64,000 nt of DNA from Deltaproteobacteria bacterium. Lineage in GTDB: Bacteria; Myxococcota_A; UBA796; GCA-2862545. Under the pieces are notes generated by a model. The model did not search any database, was not told the origin of the DNA, and saw nothing but the letters and a program-made list of their open reading frames with translations. The stretch spans positions 1-64,000 of the forward strand of contig REDI01000049.1 of assembly GCA_007693595.1 (NCBI GenBank). Reading direction: 5' to 3'. This document shows positions 8,771 through 16,407 of the stretch, in pieces. The position numbers and the translations under genes were made by a program. The stretch's first letter is position 1; each line of letters starts with the position of its first letter.

Positions 8771-8979
8771 TCCCCCTCCAGATCGTCTACGCAGCCAAGT
8801 TCGTCTTGAAAGATGGAGCCAGTCAGATCCAGTTCGGCTGGATCGGGGCCGCCTTCACCCTGCTGTCCTTCGCCATCTTCGTGGCGTGGGTCATCTGGGC
8901 GTATCTCCCGTCTCGCAAGCAGGCGATGGAGGAGGCGGCTCGACTTCCCTTTGATGACCAAGATGGGGGTGCAGCGTGA
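8767..8979 (+). CDS. ccoQ: cbb3 oxidase small subunit (CcoQ/FixQ)
   Basis: 70 residues; its ATG overlaps the ccoO stop (ATGA), showing translational coupling. One membrane helix (about residues 24-46, GWIGAAFTLLSFAIFVAWVIWAY) is followed by a charged tail. Size, topology and position between ccoO and ccoP match CcoQ, which stabilises the complex. Sequence conservation in this family is low, so the call rests mainly on context. Confidence 0.85.
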   Translation: MIPLQIVYAAKFVLKDGASQIQFGWIGAAFTLLSFAIFVAWVIWAYLPSRKQAMEEAARLPFDDQDGGAA

Positions 8980-9833
8980 GCAAGAAGCAGCTCGATCAGC
9001 TCATGGGTCACGGTGCCGATAACGACGGGATCGAAGAGTACGATAACCCGCTCCCCGACTGGTGGATCGGCCTGTTCATCTTCACGGTCCTCTTCGCCGT
9101 CGGCTACACGGTAGAGTACCACTTCATCAGTGGCCGCTCGCAGGACGCGGCATACCTGGCCCAGCTCGAAGACGCCAAGGAGCGCTGGCCCGAGTTCGGC
9201 AAGGCGGTGGGAGTGCCGACCGACGCCGCCTCGATCGCCGAGGGCCAAGAGATCTACGTCGCAAACTGCGTCAACTGTCACGGCGCGAACCTCGAAGGGG
9301 GGATTGGTCCCAACCTGGCGGACGATGAGTGGATCCACGGCGGCGAGCCCGATCAGATCGCAGCGATCGTCACCGAGGGCGTGGCGGCCAAGGGCATGCC
9401 CGCGTGGGGCGGCTTGCTCGGGCCCGACAAGGTCGCCAAGGTCACCGCCTTTGTCGTCAGCAAGAAGGGCACCCAGCCCACTTCGGCCGCTCCTACACCT
9501 GCGGCGGCGGCTGGCGCATCTGCCGAAGCCCAGGCCGATCCGGTCGAGGTAGACCCCTTCGACCCAGCCGACATCACCGACGAGATCCTCGCTGCTGGCG
9601 CCGAGGTCTACAAGACCAACTGCGCGGTCTGCCACCTCGAGGACATGACCGGACAGGTCGGGCCGAGCCTCGTCGATGGCGAGTGGAAGCACGGGGGGGA
9701 GCTCTCCGACATCATGAACACGGTGACCAACGGGATCCCCGAGACCGCGATGGTTGCCTGGGGCGCAGTGCTCGGTGACGAGAAGGTGCGTGACGTCTCG
9801 GCCTTCATCTACAGCAAGAATCAGGAAGATTAA
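8976..9833 (+). CDS. ccoP: cbb3 oxidase diheme cytochrome c subunit (CcoP)
   Basis: 285 residues; start overlaps ccoQ by 4 nt. The N-terminus IEEYDNPLPDWW precedes a single membrane helix, typical of CcoP. Two cytochrome c domains follow: CVNCH with NLADDEWIHGG and CAVCH with LVDGEWKHGGE. They are joined by an Ala/Pro-rich linker (about residues 165-190). It receives electrons from soluble or lipoprotein cytochromes and hands them to CcoO. Confidence 0.96.
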   Translation: MSKKQLDQLMGHGADNDGIEEYDNPLPDWWIGLFIFTVLFAVGYTVEYHFISGRSQDAAYLAQLEDAKERWPEFGKAVGVPTDAASIAEGQEIYVANCVNCHGANLEGGIGPNLADDEWIHGGEPDQIAAIVTEGVAAKGMPAWGGLLGPDKVAKVTAFVVSKKGTQPTSAAPTPAAAAGASAEAQADPVEVDPFDPADITDEILAAGAEVYKTNCAVCHLEDMTGQVGPSLVDGEWKHGGELSDIMNTVTNGIPETAMVAWGAVLGDEKVRDVSAFIYSKNQED

Positions 9834-9844
9834 CGAGGTCTGAC

Positions 9845-11197
9845 ATGGCCATCTTCAGCGGTGCAAGAGAGTGGGTCTATCCCCAACATATGCGCGGGAC
9901 CTTTCATGCGCTCCGCACCTGGGGATCCGTGCCTCTTCACCTGCTGTTGTTCGTGCTGCCGTGGATTATGATCAACGGCTATCCTGCGGCGCGCCTCGAT
10001 CTGCCTGGACGGAGGCTCTACCTCTTCGGTCAGGTCTTCACGGCCGCCGATGGCTTCTTCATCGCGTTGCTCGGTATTGCAGCCGCGTTCCTGCTGTTTT
10101 TCGTCACGGCCCTCTTCGGTCGGGTCTGGTGTGGCTACGCCTGCCCTCAGACCATCTTGTTGGAGTCCTGGGTCCGTCCCATCGAGAAGTTCTTCGAGGG
10201 CGACCGGAGTCGCAGGAAGCGTCGCGATGCAGGGCCCTGGACCTTCGACAAGATCTGGCGCAAGGCCGGGAAGTGGGGCGCGTTCTTGCTTGCTTCCTTC
10301 CTGGTCAGTATGGCGTTCGCGCAGTGGTTCGCGGGAGCGTGGGAGCTCTGGACCTTTCAGGCGGGCTGGGTGGACTACATCCTGGTGGGCGTGTTCACCG
10401 GCCTGTGGTTCGCGGACTTCGCGTGGTTTCGCGAGCAGCTGTGCAACTACCTCTGCCCTTACGCTCGGTTCCAGGGCGCGCTGACCGATAAGCACTCCCT
10501 CACCATCAGCTACGACGCCCAGCGTGGTGAGCCGCGCAAGAAGGGCAAGGCTCAAGGTCAAAGAGGTGGGTGCATCGACTGCCACAAGTGCGTGGTTGTC
10601 TGTCCCCAAGGAATCGACATCCGCGACGGCTTCCAGCTCGAGTGCATCGCCTGTGGAAAGTGTATCGATGCGTGCACGAGCGTGATGGAGCGCTTCGATC
10701 AACCGACCTTGGTGAGGTACAGCACCGAGGCGCGCGACATGGGCAAGGTCACCCGCTTGATCCGTCCGAGGACCGTGGTCTATGCGGGCCTTCTGACCGC
10801 GCTCGCGGGCGCGATGTTGTTCATGCTGTTCACCCACAGCCCGCTCGAGGCGCAGGTCGCGAGGGCGGCGGGGACCCACTACACGGTCGATGGCGATGGC
10901 TATGTCCGCAACGTCTATATGCTGCGTATCGCGAACAACGAGGCTCGTGGCGAGCCCACCGCGTTTACGGTCGAAGTCGAAGGCCTCGAGGGGGCGGAGG
11001 TCCAGGCGCCGGAGGTCGTGCTTCAGCCTTCGACCAGCCGAACCATCCCGCTCGTCGTTCGCGTCCCGACGGCTGAGGCGCCCACCAATGTGCCGATCAC
11101 GGTGCGGGTGAGCTCCGAGAGAGATCGGGTCAACCTCAAAGCGACGTTCGCCGGTCCCGGCGACGGTCGCCGCTCGGATAGGGGGTATGGCCAATGA
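9845..11197 (+). CDS. ccoG: Cytochrome c oxidase accessory ferredoxin-like protein (CcoG/FixG/RdxA)
   Basis: 450 residues. Membrane helices in the N-terminal half carry the conserved GRVWCGYACPQT and CNYLCPYARFQ motifs. Two [4Fe-4S] motifs follow: CIDCHKCVVVCPQGIDIR and CIACGKCIDACTSVM. The C-terminal about 110 residues form a periplasmic Ig-like domain. CcoG acts in copper handling (Cu(II) reduction) during cbb3 assembly. It lies 11 nt after ccoP and overlaps the next gene. Confidence 0.95.
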   Translation: MAIFSGAREWVYPQHMRGTFHALRTWGSVPLHLLLFVLPWIMINGYPAARLDLPGRRLYLFGQVFTAADGFFIALLGIAAAFLLFFVTALFGRVWCGYACPQTILLESWVRPIEKFFEGDRSRRKRRDAGPWTFDKIWRKAGKWGAFLLASFLVSMAFAQWFAGAWELWTFQAGWVDYILVGVFTGLWFADFAWFREQLCNYLCPYARFQGALTDKHSLTISYDAQRGEPRKKGKAQGQRGGCIDCHKCVVVCPQGIDIRDGFQLECIACGKCIDACTSVMERFDQPTLVRYSTEARDMGKVTRLIRPRTVVYAGLLTALAGAMLFMLFTHSPLEAQVARAAGTHYTVDGDGYVRNVYMLRIANNEARGEPTAFTVEVEGLEGAEVQAPEVVLQPSTSRTIPLVVRVPTAEAPTNVPITVRVSSERDRVNLKATFAGPGDGRRSDRGYGQ

Positions 11198-11322
11198 GGT
11201 GGCCTCTCATCATTGTCGGATTCTTTACCGTGATCCTTCTGGTCAACGGCACCTTCCTCTACCTGGCGGTCACCACCGCCGAGGAGCCGCTGCCGTCGTA
11301 TGCTCTCGATAAGGATCGCTGA
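11194..11322 (+). CDS. ccoH: Minimal CcoH/FixH-like membrane protein, 42 aa
   Basis: A small gene with ATG overlapping the ccoG stop and its own stop overlapping the ccoI start (TGATG). The product has one membrane helix, PLIIVGFFTVILLVNGTFLYLAV, followed by TTAEEPLPSYALDKDR. The NG-x3-YLAV-T and terminal tyrosine/lysine pattern resembles the N-terminal helix of FixH/CcoH. The roughly 100-residue periplasmic domain found in typical CcoH is missing. Position between ccoG and ccoI supports the assignment; the sequence alone would not. Confidence 0.7.
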   Translation: MRWPLIIVGFFTVILLVNGTFLYLAVTTAEEPLPSYALDKDR

Positions 11323-13670
11323 TGACTCAGACGGCGCCAGAGGCTGCGGCCTGTCCGCACTGTGGCACGGCCGTCGAGGGTCCCATCGACGTCTACTGCT
11401 GTGGGGGGTGCGAGCTCGCCGCGCAGATCATCCGTGGAGCAGGCCTAGAACGCTACTACGACGAGCGCGAGGCTTTCGCCCCTCGACCGGAAGGCCGACG
11501 TTTCGACGCCGAGTGTCTCCCCGTGGTCCAGGCGAGGGACGGCACCGCCGAGGTCGTGTTCGCCCTCGATGGACTGCGCTGCGCTTCGTGTACCTGGGTG
11601 ACGGAGCGGGTCCTGGAGCGCACCCCCGGAGTTGTCGATGCCCACGTGAGCTACGCGAGCGGTCGGGCGACGGTGCGCTTCGATCCTGGCGCGGCCCAGG
11701 TCGAGGGGATCGTCCGGAGGGTGGCGGCGCTGGGCTATCGTCCCCGACCCGCCGAGGACGCCCTTCGTGGCGATCGCGATCTGCTCGTGCGCACCGGGCT
11801 CGCTGCCTTTGTCGCGGGCAACGTCATGCTCCTCTCGGCGTCGATCTACGCTGGCTGGTGGGAGGGGATCGCGGTGGAGCACGCGCAGCTCCTGCGATGG
11901 ACGCAGCTCGTGCTCACCACCCCTGCCGTTCTTTACTCGGCAGTCCCCTTCTTTCGAGGGGCGTGGGCAGGCTTGAAGGCGGGCCTGCTGCACATGGATC
12001 TGCCGATCAGCATCGCGGTGGCGGCGCTCTACCTCCATGGGATCGGGGCGGTTCTCTGGCACGCCGATGGCTACCTCGACTCCTTGACCATGCTCATCGC
12101 CTTGCTCCTTGGAGGTCGGCTGCTCGAGGCACGAGGGCGCAAGCGGGCAGGGGAGGCGGCGGCGGCGCTGGCGGCTCGTCTTCCCACGCGGGCGCGTCGT
12201 CGGACCGAGGATGGCGTCGAAGAGGTCGCGGTCGAGGAGCTCGAGGTCGGCGATCGGGTCGAGGTCGGTGCCGGCGAAGAGCTCCCCGCCGACGGTCGGA
12301 TCGCCGAGGGGCAGGCGATGGTGCAGATGGCCATGATCACCGGGGAGGCTGCTCCGGTCTCGCTCACCGCGGGCGATCGGGTCGTCGCGGGGGCGGTCGT
12401 CGAGTCCGGCGCGGTCACCTTGAGGGTTGAAGCCACGGGTGCCGAGACTGTGGGGGCTCAGATGGCACGACAGCTCCAAGCGGCCACCGATCGCGGCAGC
12501 GACCCCACGGCTGCTGACAAGCTCGCCCCCTGGTTCGTAGGGCTGACTTTGATCATCGCCGCGCTCTCCTTCGGGATCTGGACGTGGCTCGCCGACGCGG
12601 GGGTGGCGCTTCAGGTCATGGTCGCGGTCCTGGTCACGGCATGTCCTTGTGCCCTCGGCTTGTCGGGTCCCCTCGCGACCGCTGCGGGGCTCGGGGCCTC
12701 GGCGAGACGGGGGGCTGTGCTCCGAAGCGGGGGGGCCCTCCTTCAGCTCGCCGAGATCGACACCGTGGCCTTCGACAAGACAGGGACGGTCACCGGAGGC
12801 GTGCCCGAGGTCATCGCGGCCGACGATCGGGTGTTGCGCCTCGCGGCGGGCCTGGAGCGCCACAGCGCGCACCCTATCGGTCGGGCCATCGTCCATGCGG
12901 CGACCGAACGCCAGATCCCCCTACCCATCGGCACCGAGATCCGCGAGATCGCAGGCCTTGGGATCGAAGGCCGGATCGACGGGGTGCTTTACCGGATCCG
13001 TGCAGGGGCGCCCGGTCAGGTGGTGGTCGAGCGAGTGCTCGAGCCTATCGAGGGCGAGCTTCGCCAGGTGGGGGTCGAGGCGGTCGGCGCCATCGTCCTG
13101 CGCGACCGTCGGCGAGCCGACGCGGCCTCCGCCATCACGGCCTTGCGGGCCCTGGGGCCTCACGCCGCCGTCCTGTCGGGGGATCGGCCCGAGGTAGCAC
13201 GGCAGATCGCCGCGGAGGCTGGGATCTCCGATGTGCAGGCAGGGCTGAGCCCCGACGACAAGGTGGCCTGGATCCGCGCTCGGCAGGCCCAAGGGCACCG
13301 CGTGCTCTTCGTCGGCGACGGACTGAACGACGGACCGGCCCTCGCCGCCGCCGATGTCGGCCTCGCCATGGGCGCGGGCGCGACCTCGAGCGTGCTCGTC
13401 GCCGACGGGGTGATCGCCCACGAGGGACTCGGACCCGTGCCGGCCGCGCTCCGAGTCGCGGTGGCCGCGCGCGACGCCGTGCGCAGGAATGTTCGCCGGA
13501 GCGTTATCTACAACGTGCTCGCCGTGTCGGCTGCCGCCGTCGGGCTGGTCAATCCTCTGGTGGCGGCCCTGTTGATGCCGCTGTCGAGCGCCTGGGTCAT
13601 CGCGGGGGCCTTGGGCGTCGAACGGCGGGTCCGTCGCGCGGAATCTACCCCCATCCCGGAGCCCCAATGA
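11322..13670 (+). CDS. ccoI: Copper-exporting P1B-type ATPase for oxidase assembly (CcoI/FixI/CopA2)
   Basis: 782 residues. The N-terminal Cys-rich segment (CPHCGT...CCGGC) and a heavy-metal-associated domain with GLRCASC typify CcoI. Eight helices include the ion-translocating CPC (VTACPCALGLSGPLA). Catalytic elements: TGEAAPV actuator loop, DKTGTVTGG phosphorylation site, SAHPIGRAI nucleotide-binding HP motif, and GDGLNDGPAL hinge. Moves Cu(I) toward the periplasm for CuB insertion. Coupled to ccoH upstream and ccoS downstream by 1-4 nt overlaps. Confidence 0.95.
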   Translation: MTQTAPEAAACPHCGTAVEGPIDVYCCGGCELAAQIIRGAGLERYYDEREAFAPRPEGRRFDAECLPVVQARDGTAEVVFALDGLRCASCTWVTERVLERTPGVVDAHVSYASGRATVRFDPGAAQVEGIVRRVAALGYRPRPAEDALRGDRDLLVRTGLAAFVAGNVMLLSASIYAGWWEGIAVEHAQLLRWTQLVLTTPAVLYSAVPFFRGAWAGLKAGLLHMDLPISIAVAALYLHGIGAVLWHADGYLDSLTMLIALLLGGRLLEARGRKRAGEAAAALAARLPTRARRRTEDGVEEVAVEELEVGDRVEVGAGEELPADGRIAEGQAMVQMAMITGEAAPVSLTAGDRVVAGAVVESGAVTLRVEATGAETVGAQMARQLQAATDRGSDPTAADKLAPWFVGLTLIIAALSFGIWTWLADAGVALQVMVAVLVTACPCALGLSGPLATAAGLGASARRGAVLRSGGALLQLAEIDTVAFDKTGTVTGGVPEVIAADDRVLRLAAGLERHSAHPIGRAIVHAATERQIPLPIGTEIREIAGLGIEGRIDGVLYRIRAGAPGQVVVERVLEPIEGELRQVGVEAVGAIVLRDRRRADAASAITALRALGPHAAVLSGDRPEVARQIAAEAGISDVQAGLSPDDKVAWIRARQAQGHRVLFVGDGLNDGPALAAADVGLAMGAGATSSVLVADGVIAHEGLGPVPAALRVAVAARDAVRRNVRRSVIYNVLAVSAAAVGLVNPLVAALLMPLSSAWVIAGALGVERRVRRAESTPIPEPQ

Positions 13671-13804
13671 GCGCCATCTTTCTTCTGATCCCGATCGCGT
13701 TGGTCCTCGGTGGCGCCTTCGTCGCGCTCTTCGTGTGGGCGGTCGGCCGAGGGCAGTTCGACGATCTCGATGACGCCCCCGAGCGCATGCTGCGCGACGA
13801 CTAG
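13667..13804 (+). CDS. ccoS: cbb3 oxidase assembly protein CcoS
   Basis: 45 residues; ATG overlaps the ccoI stop. MSAIFLLIPIALVLGGAFVALFVWAV is one membrane helix, followed by GRGQFDDLDDAPERMLRDD. The 'GQFDDLD.P..R.L.D' tail is the CcoS signature. Needed for cofactor insertion into the oxidase. Last gene of the operon. Confidence 0.95.
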   Translation: MSAIFLLIPIALVLGGAFVALFVWAVGRGQFDDLDDAPERMLRDD

Positions 13805-13911
13805 ACCAGAAGGTCGGGCGACTCCGGCGGAAGAGTCAGGTTAAGGCGCCCGGCGCCGCGCCTCGGCCTCACCCGCTGTGGGTCGGGTTACGGGGGCCTT
13901 CGGAGGAGCGC

Positions 13912-15357
13912 ATGCGCCCAGACACTGACGGCGCGCTCTACGCGGAGCGCGTGCTGCTCGAGTCCCAAGACGAGTCTCGGATCGAGCCCGCCCTCATTCG
14001 CTGGCGAGCTGGTGTCATCACCGAGGTCAGACCTTGCGGCCGTGCCGAGGCTCAGACCCTCGCCCCTGAGCGGATCGACCTCGGCGACCGGCTCGTGGCC
14101 CCGGCCTGGGTCAACGCCCACACCCACCTGGCCATGAGCGCCCTTCGGGGTCTTGGGGGCGATGAGGCGCGTGAGGGCAACGTGGTCGAAGACCTCTGGT
14201 TCCGGGTGGAGTCGGAGCTGACCCGCGACGACGTCCGGGCCTTCGCTCGGCTCGGCGCGCTTGAGTGCTTGCTCTGTGGCACCGGCGCCGTCTTCGACCA
14301 CTACTACCACGCCGACGCCGTCGCCGAGGCCCTGGTCGATGTCGGCCTCGAAGGCATGGTCGCTCCTACGCTTCAAGATCTGGCTGGTCCCGGCAGCGGC
14401 GACTTCGAGGCGGCCCTCGCCACCACGCTTGAGCTCGATGATCGGACCGATCTGGTGGAGCGGGGGATCGTGGTTGCCCTCGGGCCCCACGCCAGCGACA
14501 CGGTGAGCGATGGCCTGTGGGCGCGCATCGTCGAGTCCTCCCTCTCGCGGGAGCTCCCCGTCCACGTCCACGTCGCCCAGTCCCCCGAAGAGGTCGCCCG
14601 GGCACGCGAAGCTGGCCATGAGACCCCCATCGCGCGACTTCAAGCTGTCGCTGCCCTGAATCGCCTTCCCATGACCTTGCTCGTGCACGGGATTTACGCG
14701 ACGACGCGCGATGTGGCCTCCCTTGACCCGAGCCGCACGGTCCACGTCCACTGTCCGGCGAGCCAGGCTCAGTTCGCGCATCCGGCCGACATCTCGCGCT
14801 GGGCGTCGATCCCGATGGCGCTGGGCACCGACGCGGGCGCGTGCAACGACGCGATGAACGTGCAGCGGGAGCTCTTCTTGCTCGCCCACGCCGAAGCCTG
14901 GCGAACCACCCATCGGCACGAGCTCTACGCCACGCTCGACCGCGATGTCGCCAAGGGCACGGCGGCCCTCTCCGCCCACCGAACCCAGACCTTCCTCGGG
15001 CGGGTCCAGCGGGCGGATCCCCGGTCGGCCTTGCGCGCGATCGGCGAGGTCCCCGGCGGGGTCCACCCCAAGGCCCAGTGGGGCAAGATCGCCGTTGGAC
15101 GCCGGGCTTGTCTCGCGGCCTTCGACCTGGCACACCCTGCGATGTGGCCCGGACGGGACCCCATGAGGGCCCTCGCCTTTACGCATGCTGCTGCCGCGCT
15201 CCACACCCTGGTCGTCGGGGGCCGGGTGGTGGGCGAGGTGGGTGCGGTGCAGGCCATCCTCAGCGACTCAAGAGTCGCTGCGTGGACGGCCGAGGCCGAC
15301 CAGCGGCTCGAAGCGCTGCTCGGTCGGGCGTCGGGAGGTCTCTCGGCAGACGGCTAG
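13912..15357 (+). CDS. Amidohydrolase-family deaminase (TrzN/MtaD/SsnA-like)
   Basis: 481 residues; ATG with GGAGG 5 nt upstream, 107 nt after ccoS. TIM-barrel metal-dependent hydrolase: the metal-binding NAHTHLAMSALRG (HxH), GTGAVFDHYYHAD, VHVHVAQSPEEV, VHGIYAT and ALGTDAGACND (catalytic Asp) are present. Related enzymes deaminate cyclic amidines such as methylthioadenosine, S-adenosylhomocysteine or guanine. The specific substrate is not readable from sequence. Its 3' end overlaps the convergent cytochrome gene by 4 nt. Confidence 0.85.
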   Translation: MRPDTDGALYAERVLLESQDESRIEPALIRWRAGVITEVRPCGRAEAQTLAPERIDLGDRLVAPAWVNAHTHLAMSALRGLGGDEAREGNVVEDLWFRVESELTRDDVRAFARLGALECLLCGTGAVFDHYYHADAVAEALVDVGLEGMVAPTLQDLAGPGSGDFEAALATTLELDDRTDLVERGIVVALGPHASDTVSDGLWARIVESSLSRELPVHVHVAQSPEEVARAREAGHETPIARLQAVAALNRLPMTLLVHGIYATTRDVASLDPSRTVHVHCPASQAQFAHPADISRWASIPMALGTDAGACNDAMNVQRELFLLAHAEAWRTTHRHELYATLDRDVAKGTAALSAHRTQTFLGRVQRADPRSALRAIGEVPGGVHPKAQWGKIAVGRRACLAAFDLAHPAMWPGRDPMRALAFTHAAAALHTLVVGGRVVGEVGAVQAILSDSRVAAWTAEADQRLEALLGRASGGLSADG

Positions 15358-15749
15358 CCGTGGGTGTCGATGAGGTAGAGCACCAGACTGTCGAGGTCGA
15401 AGTCGTTGATGGACGCCCCGACGCCCTGCATCGACCCGGAGCCGTCACGGATGACGGAGCGTAGCTCCGCTTCGGTCAAGCCTGGGACCCTGACGTCGAG
15501 GTTCGGCCCCGTGCCCCCTGTACCCGACATGCCGTGGCAGCTCGAGCAGCGGTTGCGGTAGACGACCTGTCCGCGCTCGATGCTCGGATCGTCGAGGGTG
15601 TCGGTACTCAAGTTGGCTTCGGTTTCCGAGTGTGTGCCCGAGTCCACGATAGTATCGGACTGGGACGAGAAGTCGGTGCTGTCGGGGGCGTCGCCACACG
15701 CTGTGAGGCAGAGGAGAGCGATAGACAACCAAGAGAACGTGCGGGTCAT
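15354..15749 (-). CDS. Cytochrome c lipoprotein (single heme)
   Basis: 131 residues; the ATG at 15749 has GGAGG 5 nt upstream; an upstream TTG is less likely. MTRTFSWLSIALLCLTAC is a lipoprotein signal peptide. After a Ser/Asp/Thr linker comes a class I cytochrome c domain with RCSSCHGMSGTGGTGPNL. The closing QGVGASINDFDLDSLVLYLIDTHG helix is typical of small cytochromes. The Met ligand appears to be in GSMQGVGAS. It may shuttle electrons to the nearby cbb3 oxidase; that is inferred from proximity. Confidence 0.88.
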   Translation of the reverse strand: MTRTFSWLSIALLCLTACGDAPDSTDFSSQSDTIVDSGTHSETEANLSTDTLDDPSIERGQVVYRNRCSSCHGMSGTGGTGPNLDVRVPGLTEAELRSVIRDGSGSMQGVGASINDFDLDSLVLYLIDTHG

Positions 15750-15823
15750 GATGGCCTCCAAGAGAAGGGTATCCCGTGCGAGGTCGGCTCACCCGACGTG
15801 AGAGGCGTGGATCGGGCTCTTGG

Positions 15824-16150
15824 TCAGGAGCCCCACGTAACGTGGATGTAAGAAACGACGTCGGCGATCTCTTGGGCCGTGAGGATGCTGCGGTAAGAGA
15901 CCATGGTCGTGCCGGGTATGCCGTCGAGGACGGCCTCGATGACTTCGTCGCGCTCCATGCCGGGCAGGGTCTCGGTGAGGTCGCTCCCGTCGCCGCCCGT
16001 GCCGTCGGCGGCGTGGCAGCTCTGGCAGGTGCGCGCGTAGACCGCTTCGCCGTTGCTCACGTCGCCGTCGAGGGTGTAGGCGGGGTGCTCGGGTTCAGGG
16101 TCGCCGCAGGCTGCGGTGAGCAAGGTGATGAGCATCAGCGAGCGGGTCAT
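15824..16150 (-). CDS. Cytochrome c lipoprotein (single heme)
   Basis: 108 residues. MTRSLMLITLLTAAC is a lipoprotein signal peptide, followed by a short linker and a compact cytochrome c with TCQSCHAADGTGGDGSDL, and TTMVSYRSILTAQEIADVVSYIHVTWGS carrying the candidate Met ligand. It is paralogous to the cytochrome 75 nt downstream. It is divergent from the sigma-54 regulator, with 257 bases between the starts. It is probably a membrane-tethered electron carrier for the cbb3 oxidase. Confidence 0.88.
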   Translation of the reverse strand: MTRSLMLITLLTAACGDPEPEHPAYTLDGDVSNGEAVYARTCQSCHAADGTGGDGSDLTETLPGMERDEVIEAVLDGIPGTTMVSYRSILTAQEIADVVSYIHVTWGS

Positions 16151-16280
16151 GGCGCCTCCGGGCCGTCAAGGGCGCGGTCAGTCTACGGCATGCAGGGGGG
16201 GGGCGTCGACCGGGGTTTGACGAGGTCGGGGCGCTGGAGGGTCGCGTGACGGGCGCCAAGGTCGAGACCCCGCGGCGCGT

Positions 16281-16296
16281 TGTGGCATTTAGCACA
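16281..16296. promoter_or_regulatory. TGTGG-N6-GCACA inverted repeat, candidate autoregulatory activator site
   Basis: TGTGGCATTTAGCACA differs at one arm base from the TGTGC-N6-GCACA motif. It shares ATTTAGCACAC with the site near 19937. It lies 62 bp upstream of the -24 element of the regulator's own promoter, a fitting enhancer distance. Confidence 0.55.
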
Positions 16297-16358
16297 CGGA
16301 AAGCCCTCATCTCGTGCCCCTCGACCCGGCCGACATGTTGTATAATGTGGGCTAGGGG

Positions 16359-16374
16359 TGGCACGGTTCCTGCT
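16359..16374 (+). promoter_or_regulatory. Sigma-54 promoter of the regulator gene
   Basis: TGGCACGGTTCCTGCT has a perfect -24 box and a GC at the exact -12 register (consensus TGGCACG-N4-TTGCW). Expected start near 16385, before the TTG start codon at 16408. Implies that the sigma-54 activator is made from a sigma-54 promoter. Confidence 0.7.
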
Positions 16375-16407
16375 TCGGTACACAGGACAGGTGTCTCGGA
16401 GGTCCGG

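Noticed and set aside
13805-13911. Intrinsic terminator after ccoS
   Set aside because: Only a short GGCGC/GCGCC stem without T-run.
16150-16280. Sigma-54 promoter for the cytochrome c lipoproteins
   Set aside because: Scanned for GG-N10-GC on the minus strand; no copy with acceptable -24 and -12 boxes found.
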